Shown here in pieces: positions 25,998 to 33,710 of a stretch of 58,574 bases of DNA. The DNA lies in the NCBI GenBank assembly GCA_947481635.1, contig CANKHJ010000006.1, positions 1-58,574 on the forward strand. Direction: 5' to 3'. Under the pieces are notes generated by a model. The model was not told where the DNA came from. It did not search any database and worked only from the letters and a program-made list of their open reading frames with translations. Both the position numbers and the translations under genes were made by a program. This stretch comes from Bradyrhizobiaceae bacterium. GTDB taxonomy: Bacteria > Pseudomonadota > Alphaproteobacteria > Rhizobiales > Xanthobacteraceae. Each line of letters begins with the position of its first letter. The first letter of the stretch is position 1.

Positions 25998-27170
25998 TCA
26001 ATTCACACGCTCGATGATCATGGCCGCGCCAACGCCCGATGCGCCCGACGCCACGACGAGACCGATGGTGCCGCCGGAGGCGTCCAGCGCGTCGAGCAAG
26101 GTCGACAGCAGGATCGCGCCGGATGCGCCCATCGGATGGCCTTTGGCGAGATGGCCTCCGCCTAAATTCACCTTAGCAGGATCGACCTTATAGTCGCGCT
26201 CGAACATCGCGATCGTCACCGCGAAGGCTTCCATGAATTCGATACAGTCGACATCATCGAGCGACAGTCCGGCGCGGGCAAGCACCTTGCCCATGGCGGC
26301 GAAGCCGGCGGTGAGCGAGTCGCGCGGGTCGGCGCCGGCTTCCGCATAGGCCACGATCCGGGCGCGTGCCGCCTTCGCATCCTTGCTGACAAAGGCGAGA
26401 CCCGCGCCATCCGCGATCGGCGGTGCGTTGGCGATGGTGTGGCGATGGTCGATCGGCGCGTCGCCCAACACGGCGCGAAACGCCGCGGCGACCTCGCCGA
26501 AGGCCGGCTGCAAGGTTCCGAGCGCTTCCGCGGTCGCCTGCGGCCGGATCGCCTCATCGCGATCGAGTGCAACGCCGCCGTCGGTGCGTTTCACCGCAAT
26601 GCGCGAGCGCAGCAGCGCCTTGCCATTCGCCTCGGCCGCCGCGGCCTTGCGATGTGAGGTCGCGGTGACCGCATCGAGCGCATCACGCCCCACGCCTTCC
26701 TTGATCGCGAGAAGATCGGCAGCGACGGCGACCGGAAAGAACCGTGCACGTTCCGGCAGGTCTCGCTCACCGTAGAACGTCGCCTTGTCGGCGAGGAACG
26801 GCACCTGCGACATGCTCTCGACGCCGCCGGCCAGCGCATGATCGATGCGGCCGGACGCGATCGCGGCGCTCATCTGGCCGATCGCGGACAGGCCCGAGAC
26901 GCAATAATTGTTGACGGTGTAGGCCGGCATCGCATCCGGCAGCCTGGCGCGGAATTTCGACACCAGGGCGATGTTGCCGCCCTGCGCGCCGATCTGTCCG
27001 ACACAGCCGAGCACGAGACTTTCGGCGCGTTCGCGCACGTTGACGACGCGCTGCTCCAGCGCATCGACCAGCCCGGCGACGAGATCCTGCGGCTTGATCG
27101 CCGCAAGCCCGCCATCCGGCCGCGCCTTGCCGCGCGGCGTGCGCACGGCGTCGGTGATGTAGACAGACAT
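25998..27170 (-). CDS. Thiolase-family protein with altered active site
   Basis: A 390-residue thiolase from ATG 27170 ('MSVYITDAVRTPRGK'); the longer frame runs into the neighbour. The nucleophile Cys is present in 'NNYCVSGLSAIGQ' and the His in 'GHLAKGHPMGASG'. The usual 'NEAFA' reads 'MEAFA', and the C-terminal Cys of 'C-x-G-G-G' is missing, the region reading 'VVASGASGVGAAM'. The loss of the second catalytic cysteine suggests altered or lost thiolysis/condensation. It follows the carotenoid oxygenase by 8 bases. Confidence 0.85.
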   Translation of the reverse strand: MSVYITDAVRTPRGKARPDGGLAAIKPQDLVAGLVDALEQRVVNVRERAESLVLGCVGQIGAQGGNIALVSKFRARLPDAMPAYTVNNYCVSGLSAIGQMSAAIASGRIDHALAGGVESMSQVPFLADKATFYGERDLPERARFFPVAVAADLLAIKEGVGRDALDAVTATSHRKAAAAEANGKALLRSRIAVKRTDGGVALDRDEAIRPQATAEALGTLQPAFGEVAAAFRAVLGDAPIDHRHTIANAPPIADGAGLAFVSKDAKAARARIVAYAEAGADPRDSLTAGFAAMGKVLARAGLSLDDVDCIEFMEAFAVTIAMFERDYKVDPAKVNLGGGHLAKGHPMGASGAILLSTLLDALDASGGTIGLVVASGASGVGAAMIIERVN

Positions 27171-27178
27171 GATTGCGT

Positions 27179-28624
27179 CTAACGCGCGCCGATCTCGCTG
27201 CCCGGCGCCCAGGTCGCGTGGAAGCCGGCCGGCACGCGGCATGGCAGAACGACACGCGCGATCGGGCCCGCCGCGATATCCTTGGCGTTGAGCACCTGCA
27301 CTTCCGACGCGCCGCTATTCTCATCAGTCGTGAAGGTGACGAGATAGCCGTCATCTTCATCCTTGGCGCCGATGCGCGGCGCGAAGGCGCCCTCCGACCC
27401 GAACACGCCCGGCGCGTATTTGTAGGTTTCGGCCGCGCCGGTCTCCAGATTGTATTTGTGGAAGCCGTCGAAGCGCAAAGTCTCGCCCGGATCGAGCGAC
27501 ACGTTGTAGGAATAGCGGCCCTTGCGGCCGTTATATTCGTTGTTGATCGCTGGAAATTCGCCGAGCCGGTCATCGAGCTGGCGCGAACGCACAGCGCCGG
27601 TGCGCATGTTCATGCGCCACTCCACCGGCACCGCATGCAGCGCGAGCACCACAGCCATCGGCGCATAAGGGCCGTAAGACGGATTCGGCTTGAGGCCGTT
27701 CGGCACCATCTTGCAGGCATGCATCACCACCTCGTCGCCATCCTCCCAGGCATTGACGACGTGATAGATGTAGCAAGGCTCGACCTCGAACCACTTGATG
27801 TCGGCGCCCGAGCCGTTGCGCGGCGCGACGCCGAAACGCGCGCCGCGGTCCTGCGATTCGATGCGCCAGAGATTCTTGCGGCGGCCGGCTTCCGAGAACA
27901 CCACTGGCAGATCATGCAGGATGACGTAATTCTCGGTCAGCCCCATGTCGTGCGGCAGCCGCGCGCCCGGCAATTCGACGCGCTGGAAATTCTTCAGCAC
28001 GTTGTCCTTGCCGACGATGCCGTAGGACATCCAAGGCTGGTGCAGCGAATAATCGAAGAATGCGAATTCGCCGGTCTTGGTGTCGGTCTTGCCATGCGCC
28101 GAGACGCAGCGCGGCAATGCGCCGCCGAAATCCTCGTTGCGGATCGTCTCCAGCGTGCGCGCATCGACGCGCACCGGCGTGCCGCTGATGTACCACAGCG
28201 CCATCAGCGCGCCGTTGTGGAACACGAGGTCGGTATTCGCGGTGTCCTTGTAGACCTTCTCGCCGCGCGCCGGATTGGCCGGCAGCAGCACGCCGCCGGC
28301 ATCGAGCGTCCCGGCGAGCTCAGACTTGAGATCGTCGGTGCGGATATAACGGTTACGGTATTCCGCCTTGCCGTTCTCGAAATAGACGGCGTGGATCATG
28401 CCGTCGCCGTCAAACCAGTGATGCAGGTCGATCGGCGTGTTGGCGGGGTTCGGGCCGTTGCGGCAATAGGCGCCGTGCAGGTCGCGCGGGATCTCGCCGA
28501 TCACCGTGCAATCGACCACAGTGGTTTCCGCCGAGACCGGGGCGAAGATGCCATTGAGATAGGGATTGAGATCGACGAGGCTCGGAGTGTCCTGGTCGCG
28601 GGACGCGGTCGCGCTGCTGGGCAT
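27179..28624 (-). CDS. Carotenoid oxygenase family (CCD/RPE65-like) protein
   Basis: A 481-residue protein from ATG 28624, with GGAGG six bases upstream; the frame is open further but has no support. All four iron-binding histidines of this seven-bladed-propeller dioxygenase family can be placed: His177 ('SAHGKTD'), His225 ('LPHDMGLTENY'), His288 ('YIYHVVNAWED') and His469 ('AGFHATWAP'). These enzymes split double bonds in carotenoids, apocarotenoids or lignin-type stilbenes with O2. Here it heads an operon with two thiolases, so the cleaved product probably enters CoA-dependent degradation. No carotenoid synthesis gene is near. It is divergent from the double HxlR gene. Confidence 0.92.
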   Translation of the reverse strand: MPSSATASRDQDTPSLVDLNPYLNGIFAPVSAETTVVDCTVIGEIPRDLHGAYCRNGPNPANTPIDLHHWFDGDGMIHAVYFENGKAEYRNRYIRTDDLKSELAGTLDAGGVLLPANPARGEKVYKDTANTDLVFHNGALMALWYISGTPVRVDARTLETIRNEDFGGALPRCVSAHGKTDTKTGEFAFFDYSLHQPWMSYGIVGKDNVLKNFQRVELPGARLPHDMGLTENYVILHDLPVVFSEAGRRKNLWRIESQDRGARFGVAPRNGSGADIKWFEVEPCYIYHVVNAWEDGDEVVMHACKMVPNGLKPNPSYGPYAPMAVVLALHAVPVEWRMNMRTGAVRSRQLDDRLGEFPAINNEYNGRKGRYSYNVSLDPGETLRFDGFHKYNLETGAAETYKYAPGVFGSEGAFAPRIGAKDEDDGYLVTFTTDENSGASEVQVLNAKDIAAGPIARVVLPCRVPAGFHATWAPGSEIGAR

Positions 28625-28677
28625 AGCAAGCCTCCATTGTCGCGTTTGACCGGATAATACCTCAATAATAGCTTTAC

Positions 28678-28692
28678 GCAAGTTACTCTTGC
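28678..28692. promoter_or_regulatory. Candidate HxlR operator in the divergent carotenoid oxygenase / HxlR promoter
   Basis: GCAAG-TTACT-CTTGC is a perfect inverted repeat with a 5-base spacer, 54 bases before the carotenoid oxygenase start and just before the regulator start at 28710. Its first ten bases, GCAAGTTACT, occur again at 31018-31027 before the livK gene. The surroundings are AT-rich compared with the rest of the window, as expected for a promoter. Confidence 0.5.
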
Positions 28693-28709
28693 CCGGTACA
28701 ATCCACAAA

Positions 28710-29684
28710 ATGGCCGCGCCCGTCCCGCCCATGATTGCCGCCAATTCAGCCCGCCGGGCGCTGAAAATCCTCGGCGACCGCTGGACGCTGCTGATCCTGC
28801 GCGACGCCTTTCTCGGCACCCGCCAGTTCAGCGCCTGGCAGGGGCGTCTCGGCGTCACGCCGACGGTGTTGACCAAGCGGCTCAAGACCCTGGTCGATAC
28901 CGGTATCTTCAAGCGGGCGCGCTTCAATGAAGTGCCGCCGCGCGTCGAATATCAACTCACCGACAAGGGGCTCGATATCTATCCGGTCGCGCTGATGATC
29001 CTGCGCTGGGAGCAGACTTGGTTTCCCGTGCCGGCCGGCACGCGCATGGTATTGCGCCATACCCGCTGCGGTCGCGAGATGCAGCCGCGCTTCACCTGCG
29101 GCCATTGCAGCGGCGAAGTCACGGCGCGCGATGTACGCTATCGCGATGGGCCGGGCGCGGGCCTTGAGTCGGCTACGGCGAACCGGCTGCGGCGTGCGAC
29201 GATCACAGCGCAGGACCAGCGCGGTACGCACGGCTTCCTCGAACACGCGGTCGATATCCTGGGTGACCGCTGGTCATGGGAAGCGATCGGCGCGGCGTTC
29301 CTCGGGCACAAGCGCTTCGACGCATTCCAGGCGCAGACCGGGATGGCGAGCAACATTCTCAGCGACCGGCTGCGCCGTCTGATCGACGACGGCATCCTGA
29401 CGCGGCGCGCCTATCAGGACCGCCCGCCGCGCTACGAATATCTGCTCACAGAGAAAGGCCGCGACTTCTACGCCGCGACCGTGATGCTGGTGTGTTGGGG
29501 CGATCGCTGGCTTGCGGGGACCAAGGGACCGCCGGTGCTGCTGACGCACAAGGCCTGCGGCTCGGCGCTCGACCCACAGGTAACCTGCAGCGGCTGCGGC
29601 GAGGTGCTCGATCCGCACGATGTCGCATACGACATGAATGATGGGACTACGGCGCGGCCGCTGACGCTGAACGCGGCGACGTGA
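28710..29684 (+). CDS. Tandem double HxlR-type transcriptional regulator with two Cys clusters
   Basis: A 324-residue protein with two winged-helix HxlR modules in one chain, at about residues 10-100 ('ALKILGDRWTLLILRDAFLG') and 175-265 ('AVDILGDRWSWEAIGAAFLG'). Each module is followed by a possible zinc-knuckle: 'CGREMQPRFTCGHC' and 'CGSALDPQVTCSGC'. Ordinary HxlR proteins are about 110-150 residues and bind as dimers, so this is a covalent pseudo-dimer. The start is ATG 28710; a TTG at 28689 is possible but would lie within the candidate operator. It is expected to control the divergent carotenoid-oxygenase operon. Confidence 0.9.
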   Translation: MAAPVPPMIAANSARRALKILGDRWTLLILRDAFLGTRQFSAWQGRLGVTPTVLTKRLKTLVDTGIFKRARFNEVPPRVEYQLTDKGLDIYPVALMILRWEQTWFPVPAGTRMVLRHTRCGREMQPRFTCGHCSGEVTARDVRYRDGPGAGLESATANRLRRATITAQDQRGTHGFLEHAVDILGDRWSWEAIGAAFLGHKRFDAFQAQTGMASNILSDRLRRLIDDGILTRRAYQDRPPRYEYLLTEKGRDFYAATVMLVCWGDRWLAGTKGPPVLLTHKACGSALDPQVTCSGCGEVLDPHDVAYDMNDGTTARPLTLNAAT

Positions 29685-29702
29685 CGCCGGACTCCGCTGC
29701 GC

Positions 29703-29817
29703 TCCCCTCCCCCTTGCGGGGAGGGGTTGGGGGTGGGGGTTGATACGCAAAAGTTATTTGAAGTGGCTCCCACCCCGCTCGCCTTCGGCGAGCGACCCTC
29801 CCCGCGAGGGGGAGGGT
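29703..29817. repeat. Purine/pyrimidine-rich inverted repeat between convergent genes
   Basis: The left arm (from 29703) and the right arm (ending 29817) carry CTCCCC...GGGGAGGGG and CCCTCCCC...GGGGGAGGG in opposite orientation. The right arm also holds a perfect hairpin CGCTCGCC-TTC-GGCGAGCG (29776-29794). This type is widespread in Bradyrhizobium-like genomes as I recall. It lies between the HxlR and LivK genes and may terminate both. Confidence 0.7.
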
Positions 29818-29825
29818 AAGAAGAG

Positions 29826-30992
29826 CTATTTCGTGTTCAGCAGCGGGCTGACCGGGGTCCAGACGCCGCCCTTGATCTGCTCGACCTTCACCGATTCTGG
29901 CGAGGCGTGATTATTCACGAAGCTCTTGGTGTCATAGAAGATCGGGTGCGTGATGTTCGACGCCTTGAGCGCGGCCACGACCTTGTCAGCGGTGAGATCC
30001 TTGCCCGCCGTCTGCACCGCCTTCACGAACCAGTCGGTATAGGCATAGGCGAGCAGCGCGTTCTCGTCGGGCGCGAGATTGAAGCGCTTCTGGAAATCGT
30101 CGGCCCACTTCTTCACGTCGCCGGTCGCCTTGGGCGGATCGATGCTCGACCAGGTGCCGACGCCATAGAGGCCTTCCACCGCATCCTTGCCGAGCGCCGC
30201 GACAATGTTGGTGCGGCCCGGTGTTGCAGTGAGCAGCTTCACATCCTTCATGCCGAGCTTCTTGACCTCGGCGGCGATGCCGACGGTCTCGCGGATGATG
30301 GTGGCGGCGATGATCAGGTCGACGCCCGCGGCCTGCATGCGAGCGACCTGCGAGGAGAAATCGATATCGCCGGGCTTGTAGCTCGCTTCCGCTGCGAGGG
30401 TGAGGCCCTTCGCCGCAAGCGCAGGCTTCACGCCGGCGCCGACCAGATCGCCCAGCGGACCTTCCTGCGAGATGTAGCCGATCTTCTTCGGCTTGAACTC
30501 GTCGATCATCCAGGTCACCGCCGCAGCGGTGGTGCTGTCATAATTGGCGATGGTGGTGAAGGAGAGCGGGCTGGCGCCGCCGATCTTCTGCAGCAGCGAG
30601 GATGCCCCCCACGGCGCGTAGTAGATGACGCCGGCATCGGTCGCGCGCTTGATCACCGCGGCGTTGGTGCCCGAACCAAAGGAATTGAGGATCGCGAACA
30701 CCTCGTCGCTGCGGATCAGCTTGTCGGCGGCGCGCACCGCGACCTGCGGCTGGCTCGCATTGTCCTCGACAATCAGCTTGAACTTGCGGCCATTGATGCC
30801 GCCGGCCTCATTGGCCTCGTCGAGCCGCATCTGCATGCCGTTGCGCAGCTGCGGCATGCCGGCGGCAACCGGGCCGGACAGGTCGAGATGGCTGCCGAGC
30901 TTGATTTCGGTATCGGTGACGCCAGCGGCCTGAGCGCCGGTCATGCCGAGCGCGGCGACCGCCGCAATCGGAATCATCCATTTCGCGAACAT
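29826..30992 (-). CDS. Branched-chain-amino-acid-type ABC receptor (LivK family)
   Basis: A 388-residue type 1 periplasmic receptor with signal peptide (about residues 1-22, ending 'AQAAG') and the family start 'EIKLGSHLDLSGPVAAG'. The ATG has GGGAGG upstream at 30999-31004. In this family aromatic acids, fatty acids and hydroxy acids are also ligands, and the acyl-CoA synthetase in the liv operon beginning at 33711 suggests a carboxylic acid. The promoter contains a dyad related to the one at the HxlR gene, so receptor and carotenoid oxygenase may be induced together. Confidence 0.92.
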   Translation of the reverse strand: MFAKWMIPIAAVAALGMTGAQAAGVTDTEIKLGSHLDLSGPVAAGMPQLRNGMQMRLDEANEAGGINGRKFKLIVEDNASQPQVAVRAADKLIRSDEVFAILNSFGSGTNAAVIKRATDAGVIYYAPWGASSLLQKIGGASPLSFTTIANYDSTTAAAVTWMIDEFKPKKIGYISQEGPLGDLVGAGVKPALAAKGLTLAAEASYKPGDIDFSSQVARMQAAGVDLIIAATIIRETVGIAAEVKKLGMKDVKLLTATPGRTNIVAALGKDAVEGLYGVGTWSSIDPPKATGDVKKWADDFQKRFNLAPDENALLAYAYTDWFVKAVQTAGKDLTADKVVAALKASNITHPIFYDTKSFVNNHASPESVKVEQIKGGVWTPVSPLLNTK

Positions 30993-31004
30993 GTTCGTCC
31001 TCCC

Positions 31005-31025
31005 TAACTTGTTATATGCAAGTTA
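31005..31025. promoter_or_regulatory. Candidate HxlR operator before livK
   Basis: TAACTTG-N7-CAAGTTA is a perfect 7-bp-arm inverted repeat ending 12 bases before the livK start and abutting its GGGAGG. It contains GCAAGTTACT (31018-31027), identical to 28678-28687 in the HxlR/carotenoid oxygenase promoter. A bound regulator would block the ribosome-binding-site region, consistent with repression. Confidence 0.5.
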
Positions 31026-31117
31026 CTGCGGTTATTGCGGTTTTGCCAGAGGAAAATGTCAAGCGGTGTTCCGATAAAACCCGCTTGTCTATCCGCGGCC
31101 TTAGCAAGCGGCCGCGG

Positions 31118-32572
31118 TCACGGCAGGAAATCCCTCAGGTTCACGCTCGAAAAATTCTTTGGCATGGCCATGTCAAACTTCACGCGCTCCGCAGGCTCGG
31201 TGAGCGGCCCCTTGGTAGCGTCTATCATCCAACGTGTGCCAACGCGCTGACGCCCTGTATTGCCGACCAAAGGCGAAGCGCTATCGAGGGCCCAGACCTT
31301 CACATTCGGAAGAAAAATGACATCCCGATCAGCACGTACGCGACTGGCGATGGACCACATGATCTGACGAACGTCTGAAACGTCGATGTCTTCGTCGACG
31401 GCGATTGCCAGTTTCGGCTGCTGATAGGGTCCGGAAAGAGCCGCCATCAAAGCAATTTTTGCTTCCCCTTCCATCCGTGGGCGCATCTTGATGACGATCG
31501 CGAACAAACCGGAAATGGTAAGCAGCCTGACGTCCAGCAGGTCCAGACCGCCATCAACCTTCTGAAGATGCTCTCGCGTTGCGATCTCAATCCCAAGGCC
31601 GGTTGTGGACTGCGTATCCGTAACGGGAAATCCGCAGTGCAGCGCGTAATAGATAGCGTCGTGTCGCCGCGTGATTGCCTTCAGCCGAAACACATGCGAC
31701 ATTTTTTTTCCGGGATAAGTCCCGGTCACTTCGCCAAACGGACCTTCGGCTTCCAGATGATTGCCGGGAATTATTTCTCCTTCCAAAACAATTTCAGCGT
31801 CAGCCGGAACGTTTAAATCTATCGTCTCACAGCGCACCGTGCGGACCGGTTCTTTCAACAGCCCGCCTGCTAGCTCAAGCTCATCGACCTCAAACGCCGT
31901 CGTATAGCCAGAGGCAAACCAGATCGCCGGGTGCACGCCGATGACAACCGCGACAGGAGTCGGCTCGCCACGTTGAGAATATTTCTCATATATCCGCGAT
32001 GCGTGCCGGGGAAGAATGGCGAATCCAGTCGTATCCTTCCCCCGGACCTCCATCCGGTGGAACGACAGATTGCCTATCCCCGTATCGGGGTCTTTCATGA
32101 AGGCGATACCCGACGGAATGTATCGCCCGGAATCACGCTCGGAGACTATGGCAGCAGGAATATCTCGCAGGTCGGCGTCATCGCCGAGAAATTTCAGCTG
32201 CTTGACGGGCGCGGATGCTGCGTCAACCAATTGAGATGCGATGGGCGATTGAAGTCTACGACCAATCTCCCCGTGCAGATGGTCCTCATCTATTTCAAGG
32301 CCTATCGCCCATTTCTTGCGATCGGCGATGATCTGACTACACGCCCTCCAGCCGGGATGACCTTCGATATTTGTGAAAAGGCTCGACTTACCCAGCTCGG
32401 CATATGTCTTCCATTCGATAGCCGACATATTCTTTTCCGGGTCGACAGGCTTGTCGAACCGAACAAGTTCGCCGCTTTCTTCGAGCGCCGCCAAATGAGT
32501 CCGGTAGGATTGATCCCGAGTCGCTTTCTTTTGCTCGGTTGAACGAGCAGACTTTTCATCTAATTTTTTCAT
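31118..32572 (-). CDS. UbiD family decarboxylase
   Basis: A 484-residue UbiD-type enzyme, which uses prenylated FMN to decarboxylate (or carboxylate) aromatic or alpha,beta-unsaturated acids. It has the conserved 'LEAEGPFGEVTGTYPG' segment with the catalytic Glu, 'ARIYEKYSQRGEPTPVAVVIG' upstream and the C-terminal 'VGTRWMIDATK'. The N-terminus is lysine-rich ('MKKLDEKSARSTEQKKATRD'). The prFMN synthase UbiX is not in the window and must be supplied elsewhere. Base composition is lower in GC than its neighbours, suggesting transfer together with the adjacent Bug receptor. Confidence 0.92.
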   Translation of the reverse strand: MKKLDEKSARSTEQKKATRDQSYRTHLAALEESGELVRFDKPVDPEKNMSAIEWKTYAELGKSSLFTNIEGHPGWRACSQIIADRKKWAIGLEIDEDHLHGEIGRRLQSPIASQLVDAASAPVKQLKFLGDDADLRDIPAAIVSERDSGRYIPSGIAFMKDPDTGIGNLSFHRMEVRGKDTTGFAILPRHASRIYEKYSQRGEPTPVAVVIGVHPAIWFASGYTTAFEVDELELAGGLLKEPVRTVRCETIDLNVPADAEIVLEGEIIPGNHLEAEGPFGEVTGTYPGKKMSHVFRLKAITRRHDAIYYALHCGFPVTDTQSTTGLGIEIATREHLQKVDGGLDLLDVRLLTISGLFAIVIKMRPRMEGEAKIALMAALSGPYQQPKLAIAVDEDIDVSDVRQIMWSIASRVRADRDVIFLPNVKVWALDSASPLVGNTGRQRVGTRWMIDATKGPLTEPAERVKFDMAMPKNFSSVNLRDFLP

Positions 32573-32660
32573 CTCAGCGGGTCCTCACGGAGGTGGATCA
32601 ACAGAGCCGGAGACGCGTGGTCAGCGGCACCTGACTTGCAAGCCTGGAAGAAACTGCTTT

Positions 32661-33623
32661 TCACTCCAGCTTGATGTTCTCCGCCCGAACCACCGGCTCC
32701 CATCGCGCCAACTCGGCAGCCATGAATCGACTCATATCCTGCGGCGTTCCCCGGATCGCGTGCATGCCCAGGACAGGAAAGAGCTGCTGTGCCTCTTGGC
32801 TGTCTAAGAATTCGCTGACCAGCGTGTTAATTCTCTCGACGATGGAGGCAGGCATTCCCGCAGGGCCCATGATGCCGAACCAGGTACCAGCCACGAGATC
32901 ATAACCCGACTCTTTGAGAGTCGGTACGTTGGGAAGAGTTTTCAGCCGCTCGGATGACGATACGGCCAACATCTTTGACTGTTCAACCTGCGGAACAAAT
33001 CCAGGAAAGCCAGCTTCGATTTGGCCGCCCAAGACGTCGGTGATCAGCTGCGCCGAGCCTCTATAGGTCACATGAGTCACTTGAATATTGGCGGCTCGCG
33101 CCAAAGACACAGCGGCGATGTGCGCCATCGTGCCATTGCCGCTATTTCCGATGTTCAAGCTGCCTTTCGCTTTTGCAAGCTCGACCAGTTGCTGGATATT
33201 CGATACCGGCAGGTTCGGGGTTGCTATGAGGACCTGGGGTATGATGCCGATCATGGCGATTGGCGTGAAGTCGACAGCAGGGTCGAACGATAGATTTTTA
33301 TAAAGCAGCTTGTTTGTAACCGCAGGTCCGGTTGAGGTGAGAAAGAGCGTATAGCCATCCGGCGCCGCCCTCGCCACTGCCGCTGCAGCGATATTACCTG
33401 CCGCTCCGCCGCGATTTTCGATGACCACTTGTTTGCCAAGCTGCTTGGACAGCATGCCGGCGATAGGACGTCCGATACCGTCGGTGGACCCACCAGCGGG
33501 GAAGGGAATGACCAGCGTAATATTCCTGTCGGGCCACGATTGACTCATTGCAGCAGACGGCAGCGCGATAGCCACAATTGTCGTCAGCAGCGACAGCATC
33601 GATGCCGTTCCTGATCTCCGCAT
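32661..33623 (-). CDS. Bug/TctC family substrate receptor
   Basis: A 320-residue receptor. ATG 33623 is chosen because GGAGG lies 5 bases upstream; an in-frame ATG at 33641 precedes that site. The signal peptide ends near 'SAAMSQS', and the mature part begins 'WPDRNITLVIPFPAGGSTD' with 'VIENRGGAAGN'. It is 88 bases upstream of ubiD on the same strand and shares its lower GC. The receptor plausibly captures the acid that UbiD decarboxylates. It is clearly a diverged copy, not a recent duplicate of the 22724-23695 receptor. Confidence 0.92.
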   Translation of the reverse strand: MRRSGTASMLSLLTTIVAIALPSAAMSQSWPDRNITLVIPFPAGGSTDGIGRPIAGMLSKQLGKQVVIENRGGAAGNIAAAAVARAAPDGYTLFLTSTGPAVTNKLLYKNLSFDPAVDFTPIAMIGIIPQVLIATPNLPVSNIQQLVELAKAKGSLNIGNSGNGTMAHIAAVSLARAANIQVTHVTYRGSAQLITDVLGGQIEAGFPGFVPQVEQSKMLAVSSSERLKTLPNVPTLKESGYDLVAGTWFGIMGPAGMPASIVERINTLVSEFLDSQEAQQLFPVLGMHAIRGTPQDMSRFMAAELARWEPVVRAENIKLE

Positions 33624-33710
33624 GCATTCCTCCCTCAGCATTCAAACGCCTTCTCATCGGCGAGTTCACGTCCTCATTCAGCTACACAATGCGCGCCTCG
33701 ACGTCACGGA

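Larger units (their letters stand above)
31040..33700. other. Lower-GC insert carrying ubiD and a Bug receptor
   Basis: Two 60-base lines counted here (31681-31800) are 50% and 45% G+C, while a line counted in the flanking liv operon (35881-35940) is 75%. Codon use inside the two genes is correspondingly less GC-biased. The segment separates a livK gene from the liv membrane/ATPase operon on the same strand, which would normally be neighbours. No integrase, IS end or direct repeat was seen at the borders, so the boundaries are approximate. Confidence 0.65.
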
